From CAZBSE01 sp964610385 (GTDB lineage Bacteria; Actinomycetota; Humimicrobiia; Humimicrobiales; Humimicrobiaceae), in NCBI GenBank assembly GCA_964610385.1, contig CAZSXW010000001.1, forward strand, positions 1 through 64,000: DNA of 64,000 bases, written 5' to 3'. The position numbers and the translations under genes were made by a program. The notes under the pieces are model-generated. The model did no database searches, was not told where the DNA came from, and saw only the letters and a program-made list of their open reading frames with translations. Below are positions 8,513 through 17,023 of the stretch, one piece after another (within the stretch, counting starts at the first letter, position 1; every line of letters begins with the position of its first letter).

Positions 8513-9430
8513 TTATATTTTATCCTTCTGAAACAGCGCTTTAAGATTTCTCGGTATCACACTAATATAATCCTGTAGATCCAGAAGATTCAATTTCCGG
8601 ACAACTGAAGATGGGATCTTTTCAAACGGTAAACTCTGAAGTAAAATTTCGGTTTCCTCTGCAGTAAATTCTCCCACATCTTCAATGCGGTCTATAAAGG
8701 ATTTATTATATGGACAAACAATCTGACATTTCATACATCCAACCAGGCAATGGTGAGACTCGTGTTTAACCCATGGCGGAAAATCTCCCGGTTCCTCATT
8801 AAAAAAAGTTAAACACTTCTCTGCATGAATTAAGAAACGTTTGGTATCAATAGCTCCGGTAGGGCAGCTTTTAAAGCAGGCTTTACAGTTCAGGCAATAT
8901 TCCAATTCTTCCTTTTTATACCAGTTTTCGTAATCACAGCTGATATTTGAGAAAAAAGAAGTCAGATGAAAGAAACTGCCAAAATCTCGAATATAGGAAA
9001 TATTATTTCTACCATACAGACTTAACCCGCTGTAAGCTGCAATCAGTTTTTCCGGCAGCCTGGCAGGCAAAACTTTATATCCCGTACCCTCCAGATAACA
9101 ATCAAGAACCTCTTTTATTTTTTGATCCATCATTCTCTGACCCACATAAACAGGAGGAATTAAAACAGTGAGACGTTTATTTCTACTGTTAAAATATATT
9201 CTACTACGTGGACGTGGAGCGGCAATGACAATTACAGATTCCGGTTTAAAATGATCTTCTTTAACATTATATGAAAAATTACTTAAGTATATTTTATACA
9301 TCACCTCATCTATAGATTTATTTTCATATAAACCATTGATTTCATCTTCAAGTTCCTTCAACCTTTTAAAAGAAATAATACCGGCCCTGTAATTATATTT
9401 TTTTAAAAAGTTATTTAAATCTTCTATCAA
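8513..9430 (-). CDS. QueG-like double [4Fe-4S] cluster protein
   Basis: 305 residues resembling epoxyqueuosine reductase. A GLSLYGRNN segment (135-143) corresponds to the GLGWxGKN region. The first cluster motif is C179-C182-C185-C189 (CLNCKACFKSCP); the second is C228, C232, C235 and C239, ending CQIVCPYN. The N-terminus is short for QueG and the C-terminal HEAT-like part is absent. It may therefore be a QueG-related reductase of other function rather than the queuosine enzyme itself. It lies 43 bases downstream of the methyltransferase gene on the same strand. Confidence 0.8.
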   Translation of the reverse strand: MIEDLNNFLKKYNYRAGIISFKRLKELEDEINGLYENKSIDEVMYKIYLSNFSYNVKEDHFKPESVIVIAAPRPRSRIYFNSRNKRLTVLIPPVYVGQRMMDQKIKEVLDCYLEGTGYKVLPARLPEKLIAAYSGLSLYGRNNISYIRDFGSFFHLTSFFSNISCDYENWYKKEELEYCLNCKACFKSCPTGAIDTKRFLIHAEKCLTFFNEEPGDFPPWVKHESHHCLVGCMKCQIVCPYNKSFIDRIEDVGEFTAEETEILLQSLPFEKIPSSVVRKLNLLDLQDYISVIPRNLKALFQKDKI

Positions 9431-9473
9431 GGTATATCCTCCTATAAATCTTTATATATTAGATAAAATATTT

Positions 9474-10220
9474 TTATTTTTGTGATGATACTAAAAACCT
9501 CACCTGTGTAAAGACGAGTTTTTCTCCCCTGTCCAGCTTTGCCTGCAGCTGTTCTAAATGCCGCAAGTAGCTTCCTACACTGAATCCATCTATAATCCAG
9601 GGGACTGCCTTAAGAAAATAGACAATTGCGCCAACGTCCTTGAATTCTATTTTTCCTTTCCATTTCCTTGCTTTCTTTATTTCAAAGCCGGCATTTATGA
9701 TATCGCTTTTTATATTTTCAAGCGCCCAATTCTTGTATTTCGGAGAAACACCAAAAACTCTTATCAGATCATTAAGGTTATCACCGCCGACCTGCTGAGT
9801 TAAGAAAATTCCTCCAGGCCTCAAAATTCTGAACACCTCTGTAGCACTAAAAGCGCTGTGCCTGTTTAATATAAAATCAAATTTTCCATCCCGAAATGGC
9901 AGCCGGCCGGACGCATCAATCTCAAAGACCTTTACTCCCAGTGGCTCAAGCCGTCTACGTGCCACTTTGACGTTGGGTCTATAACCCTCTATTGCCACCG
10001 AATAGCCGGTGAATGGAGCAAAAGATGAAAATATTTCTCCTCCCCCTGTTCCCATATCGAGAACAGATCCTGCTTTTCGAATAAATTCCGCGGCAAGTAT
10101 CTCATAGCTCCACGGCTCTTTCTCACCGTGCGTTCTGTTTTTTATATATGAAAAATCCCAGCCTTCAAATACGGCGGATTCGTCTTTCTTCCATTGTAGG
10201 ATTAATTCATTTTTGGCCAT
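9474..10220 (-). CDS. Class I SAM-dependent methyltransferase
   Basis: 248 residues with a Rossmann-type SAM site. Motif I is VLDMGTGGGEIF (about 54-65), the acidic loop is FEIDASGRLPF, and motif IV is FDFILNRHSAF. A hydrophobic, YFLKAVPWIIDGF-like segment precedes the C-terminus. The family includes small-molecule and rRNA methyltransferases of the 23S G748/G745 type, but the substrate is not evident. tRNA-Ala lies just upstream on the same strand. Confidence 0.87.
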   Translation of the reverse strand: MAKNELILQWKKDESAVFEGWDFSYIKNRTHGEKEPWSYEILAAEFIRKAGSVLDMGTGGGEIFSSFAPFTGYSVAIEGYRPNVKVARRRLEPLGVKVFEIDASGRLPFRDGKFDFILNRHSAFSATEVFRILRPGGIFLTQQVGGDNLNDLIRVFGVSPKYKNWALENIKSDIINAGFEIKKARKWKGKIEFKDVGAIVYFLKAVPWIIDGFSVGSYLRHLEQLQAKLDRGEKLVFTQVRFLVSSQK

Positions 10221-10282
10221 GTATTTATTTGATTCGATCAGACAGCCTGTTTTTTGTTATATGATTGTATAATTTAATCTAA

Positions 10283-10357
10283 TGGTGGAGATGAGCGGAG
10301 TTGAACCGCCGACCTCTTGTCTGCCAGACAAGCGTTCTCCCACTGAACTACATCCCC
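10283..10357 (-). tRNA. tRNA-Ala (anticodon GGC)
   Basis: The acceptor GGGGATG pairs with CATCTCC and includes the G3-U70 wobble that identifies alanine tRNAs. The anticodon stem CTTGT/ACAAG encloses CTGGCAG, giving GGC. The T arm reads GCGG-TTCAACT-CCGC. CCA is encoded. Length is 75 bases because of a short D loop. Unlike the other two tRNAs here, it carries no tail-copying repeat downstream. Confidence 0.95.
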
Positions 10358-10470
10358 ACTGTACTGCAAATATATCCTTGATTAAAATAACATTATAAAA
10401 CTAAGCGATTAATAATGTAATACCCGGGTGATAGATCTTTATATAATATACCTATTTTTAACGAAAATAA

Positions 10471-11850
10471 TCAGAATTTAAATTTCTTTTTGATAAAAAG
10501 ATTTTTACAGGCTTCTACAACGTTAGTATCATAAAGTATGCCCTCATTGCTGTCGATCTCCTCTAAAGCTTTATCTATACCCAGGGCAGGACGGTAGGGC
10601 CTATGAGAAGACATAGCTTCTACCACATCGGCAACAGCCAGTATCTTTGCTTCCAACATTATATCCTTTTCTTTTAAGCCCATAGGGTATCCTGAACCAT
10701 CTAACCTCTCGTGATGCTGCAATATGATTTTTTCAATAGGATACGGGAATTCAATATTTTTTATAATATCGTATCCGGTTCTGGGATGGGTTTTTATCAG
10801 CTCATATTCAACATCAGTCAATTTACCCGGCCTTGACAGAATAGAAGCGGGTATAGTTATTTTCCCTATGTCATGGATCATTGCTGCAGTACCCAGAGCT
10901 TCAGTTTCTTCACTGGAAAGCCCCAATTCTTCAGAAATATTAATTGCCAGATAGGCGACTTTTTTCTGATGGCCGGAAGTATATGGATCCCTGTTTTCAG
11001 TTATTGAGGCCAGAGTATTTATAGTATCATTAAGAGTTTTTTGCAGCCTTTTATAACTTTCCTCTATCTTATACTCTGCCTGTTTTCTTTCAGTTATATC
11101 AACTATTACTATCCTGAAACCGGCTCTTTTATTATCTACACTGTATATATCATTGTAGTACATGATAACCGGGCACTTAATACCGCTTTTTTTTAATATA
11201 GTATATTCGCCGACACTTCTACCATTATGTTTTTTTAGATTTTTCTGAAATTTTATCCTTTCTTCAGGGATTATTATTTTATGTATATATAGTCCCTTAT
11301 TAACATCTTTTAATAAATATCCGGTTAGCTTATAAAAAGAACGATTGGCAAATATGACCTTACTACTCGAGTCTGTTTCCACAATCATTGTCGGCAGCAG
11401 CTCGGCCAGTTCTTTAAATCTTTTCTCGCTTTTCACAACTTCATCCAGGGCTTCCCTGCGTTCTCTTTTAATCTCTGCTTCCTGAAGTTCTTTCTTAATG
11501 GAAGGCACCAATCTCACAAGATTATCTTTCATCAAATAATCATTGGCACCTTTTCTAATAGTTTTAACGGCAGCATCTTCACCTACAGTACCTGATATTA
11601 TAATAAGAGGAATTTCGGAATTCTTTTGCCTCAATAAATTAATGGCATCCAGCCCACTGAAGTTGGGCATATTATAATCGGATAAAACTATATTCCATTC
11701 TTCTTCATCAAGTGCCGCCTTCATTTTCTTCAAGGAGTCGACGCGTTTATATACAGGATCAAGCCCATCTTTCTTGATCCTCCGTATAAGCAATGCTGCA
11801 TCATCTTCAGAATCTTCGGCAATTAAAACTTTGATTTTCTTTTTTCCCAT
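10471..11850 (-). CDS. Response regulator with PAS and HD-GYP domains
   Basis: 459 residues in three parts. A receiver domain (about 5-125) has acidic residues near the start, phospho-acceptor D58 (VLSDYNMP) and a YLMKD lysine. A PAS domain follows (about 145-255). The HD-GYP domain (about 280-450) carries HDIGK and HHERLDGSGYP intact. The likely role is hydrolysis of cyclic di-GMP on command of a partner histidine kinase not seen nearby. Together with the GGDEF protein at 51.4 kb and the HD-GYP remnant at the window start, it shows that this organism uses cyclic-di-GMP signalling. Confidence 0.93.
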   Translation of the reverse strand: MGKKKIKVLIAEDSEDDAALLIRRIKKDGLDPVYKRVDSLKKMKAALDEEEWNIVLSDYNMPNFSGLDAINLLRQKNSEIPLIIISGTVGEDAAVKTIRKGANDYLMKDNLVRLVPSIKKELQEAEIKRERREALDEVVKSEKRFKELAELLPTMIVETDSSSKVIFANRSFYKLTGYLLKDVNKGLYIHKIIIPEERIKFQKNLKKHNGRSVGEYTILKKSGIKCPVIMYYNDIYSVDNKRAGFRIVIVDITERKQAEYKIEESYKRLQKTLNDTINTLASITENRDPYTSGHQKKVAYLAINISEELGLSSEETEALGTAAMIHDIGKITIPASILSRPGKLTDVEYELIKTHPRTGYDIIKNIEFPYPIEKIILQHHERLDGSGYPMGLKEKDIMLEAKILAVADVVEAMSSHRPYRPALGIDKALEEIDSNEGILYDTNVVEACKNLFIKKKFKF

Positions 11851-11879
11851 AATTTATCACCTTTCAGGCGGAAATTCAT

Positions 11880-12077
11880 TTAGCACAAGCGGGGTATCTT
11901 TTTGGTATACGCTCTTATCCTATTTAAAAAATCCTTACCTTCTCTTTTTAATTTACCACTGTAGTCTTCTAATAATGCGAATATTACAGCAGCAATTATT
12001 ATAGTCAAAGACTGTTTTCTTACAAAAACAGCTCTACTCATAATTTTAAAATTCCTGCTTATATCTTTAAAATACAT
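11880..12077 (-). CDS. Small hypothetical protein with one hydrophobic segment
   Basis: A 65-codon frame on the same strand, 29 bases upstream of the response regulator. It has a hydrophobic stretch (SLTIIIAAVIFALL) followed by a basic tail. The first ATG (12077) has no ribosome site. An internal ATG giving MSRAVFVRKQ has a weak AGGA before it and may be the true start. I do not recognise the product; it could be a spurious frame. Confidence 0.3.
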   Translation of the reverse strand: MYFKDISRNFKIMSRAVFVRKQSLTIIIAAVIFALLEDYSGKLKREGKDFLNRIRAYTKKIPRLC

Positions 12078-12356
12078 GTATATCTATAATTTATTTGTGT
12101 ACATTAATATAATACAAAAAAATAACTTATATATTTTAAACATTTTTTTAAAATTTTTCAATATATGATTTTATAGAAATTTATTATAGATATATTTAGT
12201 AAAAAAAATATAATTTTTAATAAACATTTTTTATTAATAATAGAAATATTATCCAAGATTTCAAGATTATATAAGGAGAACCGTAGGTCTTTCAAAGGTT
12301 ATGACTTAAATCAACGAAAATAAAAAAACAAACTGGTGGAAAACAGTTTGATTTAG
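12078..12356. other. AT-rich intergenic stretch without identifiable gene
   Basis: Very AT-rich sequence with long A and T runs. I see no gene, clear hairpin terminator or convincing promoter. A segment near 12270-12345 has higher GC but no recognisable coding content. Confidence 0.5.
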
Positions 12357-12484
12357 TATTGGTAGGCGAAGGGGGACTTGGTCTTTCGTCTCGCTTCTCT
12401 CGCTGCAGAGCCGCGGACTCCCTCGCCTACGACTCAGTCCGTCCCTTCAAGTCCCTAAAAACATGCACCTATGGCATGTTTTTA
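12357..12484 (-). repeat. tRNA-tail-copying structured repeat, copy 2 (next to tRNA-Leu)
   Basis: The same kind of element as at 1223-1346, lying 35 bp beyond the 3' end of tRNA-Leu. Bases 12357-12380 repeat the tRNA-Leu 3' end plus four bases (12517-12540) with one mismatch, at 12364. The arm GGGACTTG (12373-12380) pairs with CAAGTCCC (12448-12455). A perfect 11-bp, 7-base-loop hairpin is at 12456-12466/12474-12484. An inner stem (12413-12419/12436-12442) is also possible. The core matches copy 1, while the arms have changed in step with the different tRNA. Confidence 0.75.
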
Positions 12485-12519
12485 ATAATTTAACTTCACA
12501 GATTTAACTTTAGATCTAT

Positions 12520-12606
12520 TGGTGGGCGAAGGGGGACTTGAACCCCCATGTCCTTTCGAACACTAAGTCCTGAACCTAGCGCGTCTACCAATTCCGCCAT
12601 TCGCCC
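12520..12606 (-). tRNA. tRNA-Leu (anticodon CAG)
   Basis: The acceptor GGGCGAA pairs with TTCGCCC, with discriminator A and an encoded CCA. The D arm contains TGGCGGAATTGGTAGACGC, standard for tRNA-Leu. The anticodon loop TTCAGGA gives CAG. A long variable arm and T loop TTCAAGT are present. It lies 67 bases downstream of the DUF1634 gene on the same strand. Confidence 0.96.
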
Positions 12607-12673
12607 CGATCCAGCCAAATACTGACTTTATATTAACTGGTGAGCTCTTATTTTATCTTTTTTATTTTCAAAA

Positions 12674-13054
12674 TCATTTTATAAATCCGACTATTACACT
12701 AAGTATCAAAATTAATATCACACTGATTATTACGGATACAATTTTATAATCCTTTTTCTTAATAAAGTAGATGAGTGAATAAAACAATACAACAATAGGG
12801 ATAAGTATCAATAAAAATATTCCTGCATAATATAAAATTGGTAATTTTGATTCTGCCGAAGTCGTAAAAAGGCTATAGAATGCTTCAGGTTTTAGAATAT
12901 TTTTTTCAAGGTCCTTTAAATTCACAAATTCATCATTAGAAACTATGTTTAAGAAAAAACCTGTAATCATTAAGACTATTGCTACAATCAAACCAAAGAC
13001 TATTATCCTGTATATATTTTCATTCAACACTCTTTTTTCTATTTTTTTATACAT
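12674..13054 (-). CDS. DUF1634-type membrane protein
   Basis: 126 residues with three hydrophobic segments (about 15-38, 70-90 and 100-124). Small three-helix proteins of the DUF1634 family are commonly encoded next to TauE/SafE anion exporters, as here, where it follows tauE by 16 bases on the same strand. It may be an accessory subunit of the exporter; its biochemical role is unknown. The family assignment rests on layout and neighbourhood more than on a motif. Confidence 0.75.
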   Translation of the reverse strand: MYKKIEKRVLNENIYRIIVFGLIVAIVLMITGFFLNIVSNDEFVNLKDLEKNILKPEAFYSLFTTSAESKLPILYYAGIFLLILIPIVVLFYSLIYFIKKKDYKIVSVIISVILILILSVIVGFIK

Positions 13055-13070
13055 TTTTTAACTTTGCTGC

Positions 13071-14006
13071 TTAATAATTTAATATATCAAAAGCTCTTAA
13101 AAACATAAGTGTCCCTATTAATATATATATCAAAAGAACAATGACTACGATATTTTTGTTTTTAGTTTTACCTACCATAAAAGAACCTGTAAGTGCACCA
13201 AAAAAAATGCCGGTTACAAGCGGAATTGTCAAAACAGGATTTATATAACCGTTAAAGAAATAGACTATCGATGAAACAACTGCGGTTATTCCAATCATAT
13301 AATTACTTGTAGCAGCAGCAACTTTTATTGGTACATTCATCACCAGATTCATTATAGGAACCTTGATAAAGCCGCCTCCTACTCCAAGCATACCTGAAAG
13401 AAGTCCTGCAAAAACAGCAAATGATGAACCATAATAGACCTTTTTTACTTTATACTTTATTTTTTGGCCCACAGACTCGTCAAAATATTCTGTATCAAAT
13501 ATTGTCTTTTTTTCTGCAGTTTCGCCTTCCATTTCTACCCGTTTTATTAATGTCTCCTGCTCCACTTTTAGATTTTTTCTTTCCGGAGATATATCTTGCT
13601 CTGTTAGTTCAGCCACCGGTATTTTTATTGTACTTGTATATCCCATAAATCTCTCTCTTAAAAATGTAGAGACTCCTGCAATCGTTGCAAAACTGCCGAA
13701 GATTATGAATAAAACATTACTTTTAAGATAAGATACAGCTACACTTCCTGCAACAGCTCCTATAGTTGTAAAAATCTCGAGAGTAAAACCAAGGGGCATA
13801 TTTATAATATTTTTTTTGAAAAACCTTGGTGTTGCTGAAAGAGAAGTTACAAGAACTGAAACTATACTTGTACCAATTGCATATTTAATAGGTATTTTTA
13901 AAGCAAGTGTCAAGACAGGAACAATTATTATTCCTCCTCCAATACCAATAATCGAACCTATAAATCCTGCAAAAACGCCAATTATTAACAGATATAAGAA
14001 AATCAT
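13071..14006 (-). CDS. TauE/SafE family sulfite/organosulfonate exporter-like permease
   Basis: 311 residues forming two repeats of membrane helices, each with the family's glycine-rich signature (IGSIIGIGGGIIIVPVL near 17-33, and LLSGMLGVGGGFIKVPIMN near 203-221). Members move small anions such as sulfite or sulfoacetate. The two halves are separated by a charged, non-membrane segment of about 65 residues (about 122-187) that most relatives lack or have much shorter. It is probably translated with the small frame ending one base upstream and with DUF1634 downstream. Confidence 0.9.
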   Translation of the reverse strand: MIFLYLLIIGVFAGFIGSIIGIGGGIIIVPVLTLALKIPIKYAIGTSIVSVLVTSLSATPRFFKKNIINMPLGFTLEIFTTIGAVAGSVAVSYLKSNVLFIIFGSFATIAGVSTFLRERFMGYTSTIKIPVAELTEQDISPERKNLKVEQETLIKRVEMEGETAEKKTIFDTEYFDESVGQKIKYKVKKVYYGSSFAVFAGLLSGMLGVGGGFIKVPIMNLVMNVPIKVAAATSNYMIGITAVVSSIVYFFNGYINPVLTIPLVTGIFFGALTGSFMVGKTKNKNIVVIVLLIYILIGTLMFLRAFDILNY

Positions 14007-14007
14007 T

Positions 14008-14223
14008 TTATGTAATTTTGGATAAGTTTTTAATAGGGATTACCTTGTCTATTTCTAAATATTCGGAGACATCATTTAAAATACTTTTTATGGTTACAAC
14101 TTTTAGATCTTTATGTCTGAGGATTGTCATATGATGCTCTGTCCCTTTTAGGTTAGATGCTAACTGATATATAAATTTACCATTTTTATTTAGATAATAT
14201 TTTTTGAACAATAAATTTATCAT
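14008..14223 (-). CDS. Small hypothetical protein
   Basis: A 71-codon frame whose stop lies one base before the tauE start, which would suit translational coupling. The product is charged and partly hydrophobic (TIKSILNDVSEYLEIDKVIPI near the end) and I do not recognise it. An open frame of 74 codons overlaps it upstream in another phase (14186-14410). The two could be pieces of one decayed gene or chance frames. Confidence 0.35.
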   Translation of the reverse strand: MINLLFKKYYLNKNGKFIYQLASNLKGTEHHMTILRHKDLKVVTIKSILNDVSEYLEIDKVIPIKNLSKIT

Positions 14224-14540
14224 AATTAATTCTAAAAGGAAAATTACATTTAAAATATTCCCTTCTGATATTGTTAATATCTTCTTTACCTTTAGTGTTT
14301 TTTTCTTTTATTACCTCTCCAGTTTTTTCCGCATTACGTTCTTTGCTGAAAAAATTGCCCAGAGGATAAAATACCTGGAGCTGACCACATGTCCGGAATT
14401 CAATGACCATTTTGCTGCCAGTACTCTTTTTCCTGAATCAAGTGAGATAATATAATATGGTACCTATCGGATAATATAATCGTTGAAAACAGGAGTGTAA
14501 CAAATTCTTTAGCAGGATTTATTTGAAATTAATATTTACA
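14224..14540. other. Stretch with no convincing gene
   Basis: AT-rich sequence between the small frame upstream of tauE and the C_GCAxxG_C_C gene. Short open frames exist on both strands, including a 74-codon one on the minus strand. None has a ribosome site or recognisable content. Confidence 0.5.
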
Positions 14541-15077
14541 CTATTTTTCCATATTCTTTTCCTCATCTTTAACACCATCAAAAATTTCAACCGTCCACTT
14601 AGCTGCATTTCCGCACACTGACGTACAGCCCCATTCATGTGCCCCAGCTTCCTCAAATTTTTCTGATTCGTCAGGATCGGGGATATAGAATGATCTTCCG
14701 AATAATTTTCTGTGTATCTGAGAACATGTTATACTGCCATATTCTTTAATAAATTTTTCATGAAGTTTTTTAACAATAGAGGCCAATCTCCTATTTTTCT
14801 TTGAAGCCCTGGGATCATCTGGATCCACCCCTATATCAGAAATTTCTCTTCCCAACTTTAAACTAAGGAAAAAAATACCTGCAAGATATGCACCGCACAT
14901 ACCGTCTCCCTCCATCCCACCACCTGCGCCAAAACCGCTTAAAGCTTTAAAAAAGTCATCATTATTGATCTTATAAACATCCATCAGAGCTTTAATCGTG
15001 CATTGCGAGCAATATCTCCACTCTTTCTCATATTTATAAGCTAGATCGTATGCTTTTTGCTTTTTTGTTTTTTTCAT
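14541..15077 (-). CDS. C_GCAxxG_C_C family putative redox protein
   Basis: 178 residues with the cysteine pattern of the C_GCAxxG_C_C family. CSQC lies near 38-41, the glycine-rich FGAGGGMEGDGMCGAYLAG segment is at about 69-87, CSQ is near 118 and WGCTSVCG is near the end. Members are small proteins often linked to redox or metal binding, with no established reaction. It stands alone; 15078-15897 upstream is non-coding. Confidence 0.85.
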   Translation of the reverse strand: MKKTKKQKAYDLAYKYEKEWRYCSQCTIKALMDVYKINNDDFFKALSGFGAGGGMEGDGMCGAYLAGIFFLSLKLGREISDIGVDPDDPRASKKNRRLASIVKKLHEKFIKEYGSITCSQIHRKLFGRSFYIPDPDESEKFEEAGAHEWGCTSVCGNAAKWTVEIFDGVKDEEKNMEK

Positions 15078-15897
15078 TACTAAGTTCCTTTGAAAAAATA
15101 TTATTTTTTAATCTTATATTTTGACCAGATATACTTCGTCAAATACTCAAGGTCGGTATAGAAATGTTAAAATGATTTTCTTTCTAGCATCCGTAATAAA
15201 AGGAACCCTAAAACTTTCACCAGATTATAATTTTTTAATTCTCAAAATTCAGTTTTTTCTTAAATATATCTGGAATAAAGCAACCATTAAAATAATTAAT
15301 GGTAAATTTGTAATCTTTTTAATACTGCAGTAATAAGATGCTATATGTCCAAGATTAAAAGTGAATGGCTTTCACAGTTTCAGAATATTAATAGCAAATG
15401 AATTTACATTATACAAGCTTATTATTGTATATTCAATAGACATGTGAAGAAAATTCATCTTAATTTAACAGTTATTAAAAGTAAAGTCTAAAAATTAAAG
15501 ATTTTATTATTTGAAAAAACATACATGGAAAAAAGTAGTTGCATTAATAGAATGAAAATTGTATATTTATTAAAAATAAAAAAATTTTTTAAAATGAAAA
15601 ATTTTTCATTAATAAAGTTCAATCACTAATAAATCGAAATTATATCCAGTTTTATAGTAAAAATCGTGATTAATCAACAAGTTCAACCATCATAAAGGAA
15701 AAGGGGGGTGATTTAGTAAAACAAAATATAACAATAATACAACAGGAACAGGAGGTGGAAATACTAAAAGATTAAAGCGTTAATAAAAAAGTGAATGGCT
15801 TAATGTTATTTGAAGATTAATGAGGAAAATATATTTAAAGATTAACAGTTTTGCCACGTTTTGTACCTTAAAGTGAAAAGAAAGGAATGATTATAAG
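15078..15897. other. Long AT-rich intergenic region and leader of the first sugar operon
   Basis: About 820 bases with no recognisable protein gene. Notable items: the 12-base direct repeat AGTGAATGGCTT at 15360-15371 and 15790-15801; a weak promoter-like pair TTGCAT (15539-15544) and TATATT (15562-15567) with a 17-base gap; a perfect 18-bp palindrome at 15593-15610; and two strong ribosome-site-like sequences at about 15701-15710 and 15751-15757 without ordinary start codons. The transcript of the downstream operon probably starts here and has a long leader. Confidence 0.5.
15593..15610. promoter_or_regulatory. 18-bp palindrome, possible operator
   Basis: AATGAAAAATTTTTCATT is a perfect inverted repeat. 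It lies about 26 bases downstream of a weak promoter-like TATATT at 15562-15567. A similar AT-rich string (AAATGAAAAAAATTTT) occurs upstream of the SorC regulator gene near 22280. In such AT-rich DNA this may be chance. Confidence 0.3.
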
Positions 15898-16923
15898 ATG
15901 AAAAAATCATTACTATGGTTAACGGTTATTATACTAAGCTTATCTTTGATTTTAGTGTTTTCATTTAGTGGCTGTAAAACAACAGAAGAAGCAGCAGAAG
16001 AGGAAGAAGCTGAGGAAGCAACTGAAGAAGTAACAGAAGCAGAAGAAGCAGAAGAGGAAGAAGCTGAGGAAATGATAGAAATAGCTATGGTTGTTAAATC
16101 AGTGAATTCTGAATTCTGGCAGTCAATGCTTGCTGGAGGGGAACAATTCGACGAGGAAAATGAAAATGTTAATGTTACCCCTTATGGCCCCGATTCTGAG
16201 ACAGATATAGAAGGAGCTATTACAATTCTGGAAAATGTCGTAACAGGTGGACCTGATGCAATAGTAGTTGCATCACAGTCAGGAGAAGGTGCTGTACCTT
16301 CAGTAGATGATGCAATGAGCAAAGGTATACCTGTTGTAACAACTGATACTATTATACCAACCGATGTAGTGTGCCATTTGGCAACAGATAATAAAGCTGG
16401 TGGAAGAACTGCTGCCGATGCAATGATTGAGACTCTTGAGGCTAATAATATAGAGAAAAAAGGAACCGTAATTATACTTCATGTAGTAGTTTGTGATACA
16501 GATACTCTGAGGGGTGAAGGTTTTGATGAAAGAATGACCGAACTTGCTCCGGATATTAATATAGTTCATTCTGCTTATGCTGATGACCAAGTAGATAAGG
16601 CAATGACTATTACAGAAGAATCCGTTACTGCTTATGATGATCTTATTGGTATATTTGGAATTGATTACAATATTGGAGAGGGAATAGCTCTAGCAATCGA
16701 GCAGGCAGGACTCCAGGACGAAATAATGATAATAGCTTTTGATGACTCTGAAGCTGAAATAGAAGCACTGAAAAAAGGCGTTATCAAGGCTCTAATTGTT
16801 CAGGATCCTTACAAGATGGGATATGAAGGATGTGGTATTGCAATTAAAGCTTTGAACGGTGAAGATGTACCCGAATATGTAGACACCGGTGTTAAAGTGG
16901 TCAAGAAGGAAGACGTAGAATAA
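15898..16923 (+). CDS. Sugar ABC transporter substrate-binding lipoprotein (CUT2/ribose-binding type)
   Basis: 341 residues. A signal peptide ends in a lipobox (FSGC, cysteine 26). A long Glu/Ala/Thr-rich linker (about 29-58) precedes a periplasmic-binding-protein type 1 fold (about 60-341), recognisable by MVVKSVNSEFWQSM, GPDAIVVAS, GIPVVTTDT and AGGRTAADAMI. It captures a sugar or polyol at the cell surface for the ATPase and permease that follow. First gene of the operon, with AAAGGA upstream. A perfect hairpin follows the stop codon. The ligand is unknown, but the neighbouring dehydrogenase and kinase suggest a polyol or pentose. Confidence 0.93.
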   Translation: MKKSLLWLTVIILSLSLILVFSFSGCKTTEEAAEEEEAEEATEEVTEAEEAEEEEAEEMIEIAMVVKSVNSEFWQSMLAGGEQFDEENENVNVTPYGPDSETDIEGAITILENVVTGGPDAIVVASQSGEGAVPSVDDAMSKGIPVVTTDTIIPTDVVCHLATDNKAGGRTAADAMIETLEANNIEKKGTVIILHVVVCDTDTLRGEGFDERMTELAPDINIVHSAYADDQVDKAMTITEESVTAYDDLIGIFGIDYNIGEGIALAIEQAGLQDEIMIIAFDDSEAEIEALKKGVIKALIVQDPYKMGYEGCGIAIKALNGEDVPEYVDTGVKVVKKEDVE

Positions 16924-16986
16924 TAACAGATATAGGTTATAATTATAATTTATGAAAGACGTTGTAGCGTTATTATTTTCTAAAAG

Positions 16987-17023
16987 TTTACGGGCAATAT
17001 TAATTAGTAATATTGCCCGTAAA
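16987..17023 (+). other. Perfect 16-bp hairpin after the binding-protein gene
   Basis: Arms 16987-17002 and 17008-17023 are perfectly complementary around a 5-base loop. The plus strand continues with an A-rich rather than U-rich sequence, so this is not a standard intrinsic terminator in the direction of the operon. It lies 63 bases after the binding-protein stop and 149 bases before the ATPase gene. A role as mRNA stabiliser or processing site that raises binding-protein levels is inferred. Confidence 0.8.

Noticed and set aside
14186..14410. 74-codon minus-strand frame upstream of the small tauE-linked frame
   Set aside because: No ribosome site, no recognisable content, and it overlaps the next frame in another phase. 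Noted only as possible debris.
15121..15333. 70-codon plus-strand frame in the long intergenic region
   Set aside because: Amino acid content is that of translated AT-rich DNA. No ribosome site or homology is visible.
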